Source: JASDSY01 sp041441465 (lineage in GTDB: Bacteria > Muiribacteriota > UBA9980). Taken from it: a DNA stretch of 64,000 bases. The notes beneath the pieces are model-generated. The model searched no databases. It saw only the letters and a program-made list of their open reading frames with translations, and was not told the origin of the DNA. A program made the translations under genes and the position numbers. Position 1 is the stretch's first letter; each line of letters begins with the position of its first letter. The DNA lies in contig JASDSY010000030.1 of NCBI GenBank assembly GCA_041441465.1, positions 71,978-135,977 of the forward strand, given 5' to 3'. Shown here piece by piece: positions 63,066 to 64,000 of this stretch.

Positions 63066-63953
63066 TTGAGAAATGTATTATCAAAACGTTTAAAAATAAA
63101 CATAATTGTTCTATTAATGTTTATGGTGCTGCCAGTATTGCTTTTGCTGATATACATTGACAATATAAACAGCAATAAAGCTGAAGAAACATTCCGTCAC
63201 GATATCGGGGAATTAGTAAGTAAGTTTGCTAATTCCCTGATGTTGAATACTTATTCGATAAAGCAAGTTTTAGTTTCACTGGCTGCTTTTCCGCCGGTAA
63301 AAACTTTCGATGCTGAAACCTGCTCAAGTCTTTTCGCTGAAATATTAAAGCAAAATGGACTATATGCGACAATTGTAGCCGCAAGTACATTTGACGGCAA
63401 AATATTCGCCTCCTCCGTTCCTTTTACGCCTTATGACGTTTCCGACAGGCAGTATTACAAGGATGCCATAAAATCAAGGAATTTTACGGCCGGTGAATAC
63501 CTTGTAGGGCGCGCAACAAAACTGTCTTCCATTACTTACAGTTATCCCGTCATGGACGAAACCGGTGAAATTAAGTCGGTTCTTGCGATTGCGCTGAGGA
63601 CCGATCAATTTGGTTCGATGTTGCCTGCCGCTAAGCTTCCCGATGGAGCTTTTATTGTCGTATTGGACCGCAATTTTACGTGCCTTTATAGTTCCGACGA
63701 GCGTGATGGTTTTGTACCTGGAAAGCGCGTCGAAAAAACGGTTAGCGATACGATTCAAGCGATGACGGCAAATTCAAGCAATGTTATATTTGAAAGCTTT
63801 ATAGGAAACGGTTTGAAAATTTTATGCTTCGAGCAATTGCACTTGAAGGAGAATAATGCGCCCTATATATACGCAGGCGTAATAACGCCTCACAGCGAAT
63901 TGACTAAAGTTCAAAGTTATGAGTTCAGGCGTAATATTTTAATAGTTACTTAA
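63066..63953 (+). CDS. Cache-domain sensor, apparently truncated at its C-terminus
   Basis: The frame starts at TTG 63066 with AGGTGTG upstream. The 295-residue product has TM1 (IIVLLMFMVLPVLLLLIYI) and a double-Cache extracellular domain (DVSDRQYYKDAIKSRNFTAGEYLVGRATKLSSITYSYPVMDE is the classic core). The Cache domain should be followed by TM2 and a HAMP, kinase, cyclase or chemotaxis domain. Here the chain reaches YEFRRNILIVT, the first residues of TM2, and ends at a TAA (63951-63953). No frame in the remaining 47 bases continues it convincingly. It may be a broken gene, interrupted at about 63950 by an inserted element, or a frame error. Confidence 0.75.
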   Translation: MRNVLSKRLKINIIVLLMFMVLPVLLLLIYIDNINSNKAEETFRHDIGELVSKFANSLMLNTYSIKQVLVSLAAFPPVKTFDAETCSSLFAEILKQNGLYATIVAASTFDGKIFASSVPFTPYDVSDRQYYKDAIKSRNFTAGEYLVGRATKLSSITYSYPVMDETGEIKSVLAIALRTDQFGSMLPAAKLPDGAFIVVLDRNFTCLYSSDERDGFVPGKRVEKTVSDTIQAMTANSSNVIFESFIGNGLKILCFEQLHLKENNAPYIYAGVITPHSELTKVQSYEFRRNILIVT

Positions 63954-64000
63954 GTTTCGCACCTCAAAAGGCGTATAAATTCGTTTTATAGATATTTGAA

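Overview
The window is an AT-rich stretch of chromosome with no rRNA, CRISPR array, phage or complete mobile element. Most of it is compact, co-directional operons separated by short AT-rich gaps. Several promoters match the sigma70 consensus (TTGACA-17-TATAAT) closely. Outer-membrane-type proteins (a PelB-like barrel and a Wza-like SLBB export protein), many signal peptides, TPR and HEAT scaffolds, HGIAHDFN-type kinases and TTG/GTG starts point to a diderm bacterium, probably from a poorly cultured lineage. I cannot name the phylum from sequence alone.

Layout. (1) 1-3350: the end of a secreted TPR-NlpC/P60 peptidase; a yjdF (DUF2992) gene behind what looks like a complete translational yjdF-type riboswitch; a secreted NHL-repeat protein. 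(2) 3592-17536: an eight-gene MoxR/Bat-type operon (MoxR ATPase, DUF58, BatA-like VWA protein, second VWA membrane protein, DUF4159, DUF4175 coiled coil, TPR protein, and a secreted protein of the family usually mislabelled asparagine synthetase B), closed by a terminator. (3) 17934-29534: a Pel-type exopolysaccharide operon in the order pelD-pelE-pelF-pelG-pelB-pelA. It lacks a recognisable pelC, and its PelA lacks the glycoside hydrolase domain. (4) 29593-29664: tRNA-Asn with a perfect promoter and a terminator. (5) 29766-45508: a TPR protein and an L,D-transpeptidase (minus strand), a hybrid histidine kinase, a pyruvoyl-dependent arginine decarboxylase, a membrane-anchored unknown, a 5'-nucleotidase, a TAXI receptor, a GH13 amylase, a large SLBB export protein and a second, divergent L,D-transpeptidase. 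(6) 45597-49030 (minus): lutABC lactate oxidation genes with queE upstream. (7) 49408-52926: an M48 metalloprotease and a glycogen-debranching enzyme. (8) 53316-61373 (minus): a POT peptide transporter, an EamA permease plus BtpA pair, an ABC-F ATPase and a large HEAT-repeat protein. (9) 61640-end: an M28 peptidase and a Cache sensor whose reading frame stops abruptly near the window end.

How it fits together. Much of the window concerns the envelope: peptidoglycan editing (NlpC/P60, two YkuD proteins), exopolysaccharide assembly under probable c-di-GMP control (PelD keeps an RxxD I-site but has lost GGDEF), polysaccharide export (SLBB) and periplasmic proteolysis (M48, M28). The metabolic genes suggest a heterotroph using peptides, lactate and alpha-glucans. 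The most interesting items are the Pel cluster variant and the riboswitch-controlled yjdF.
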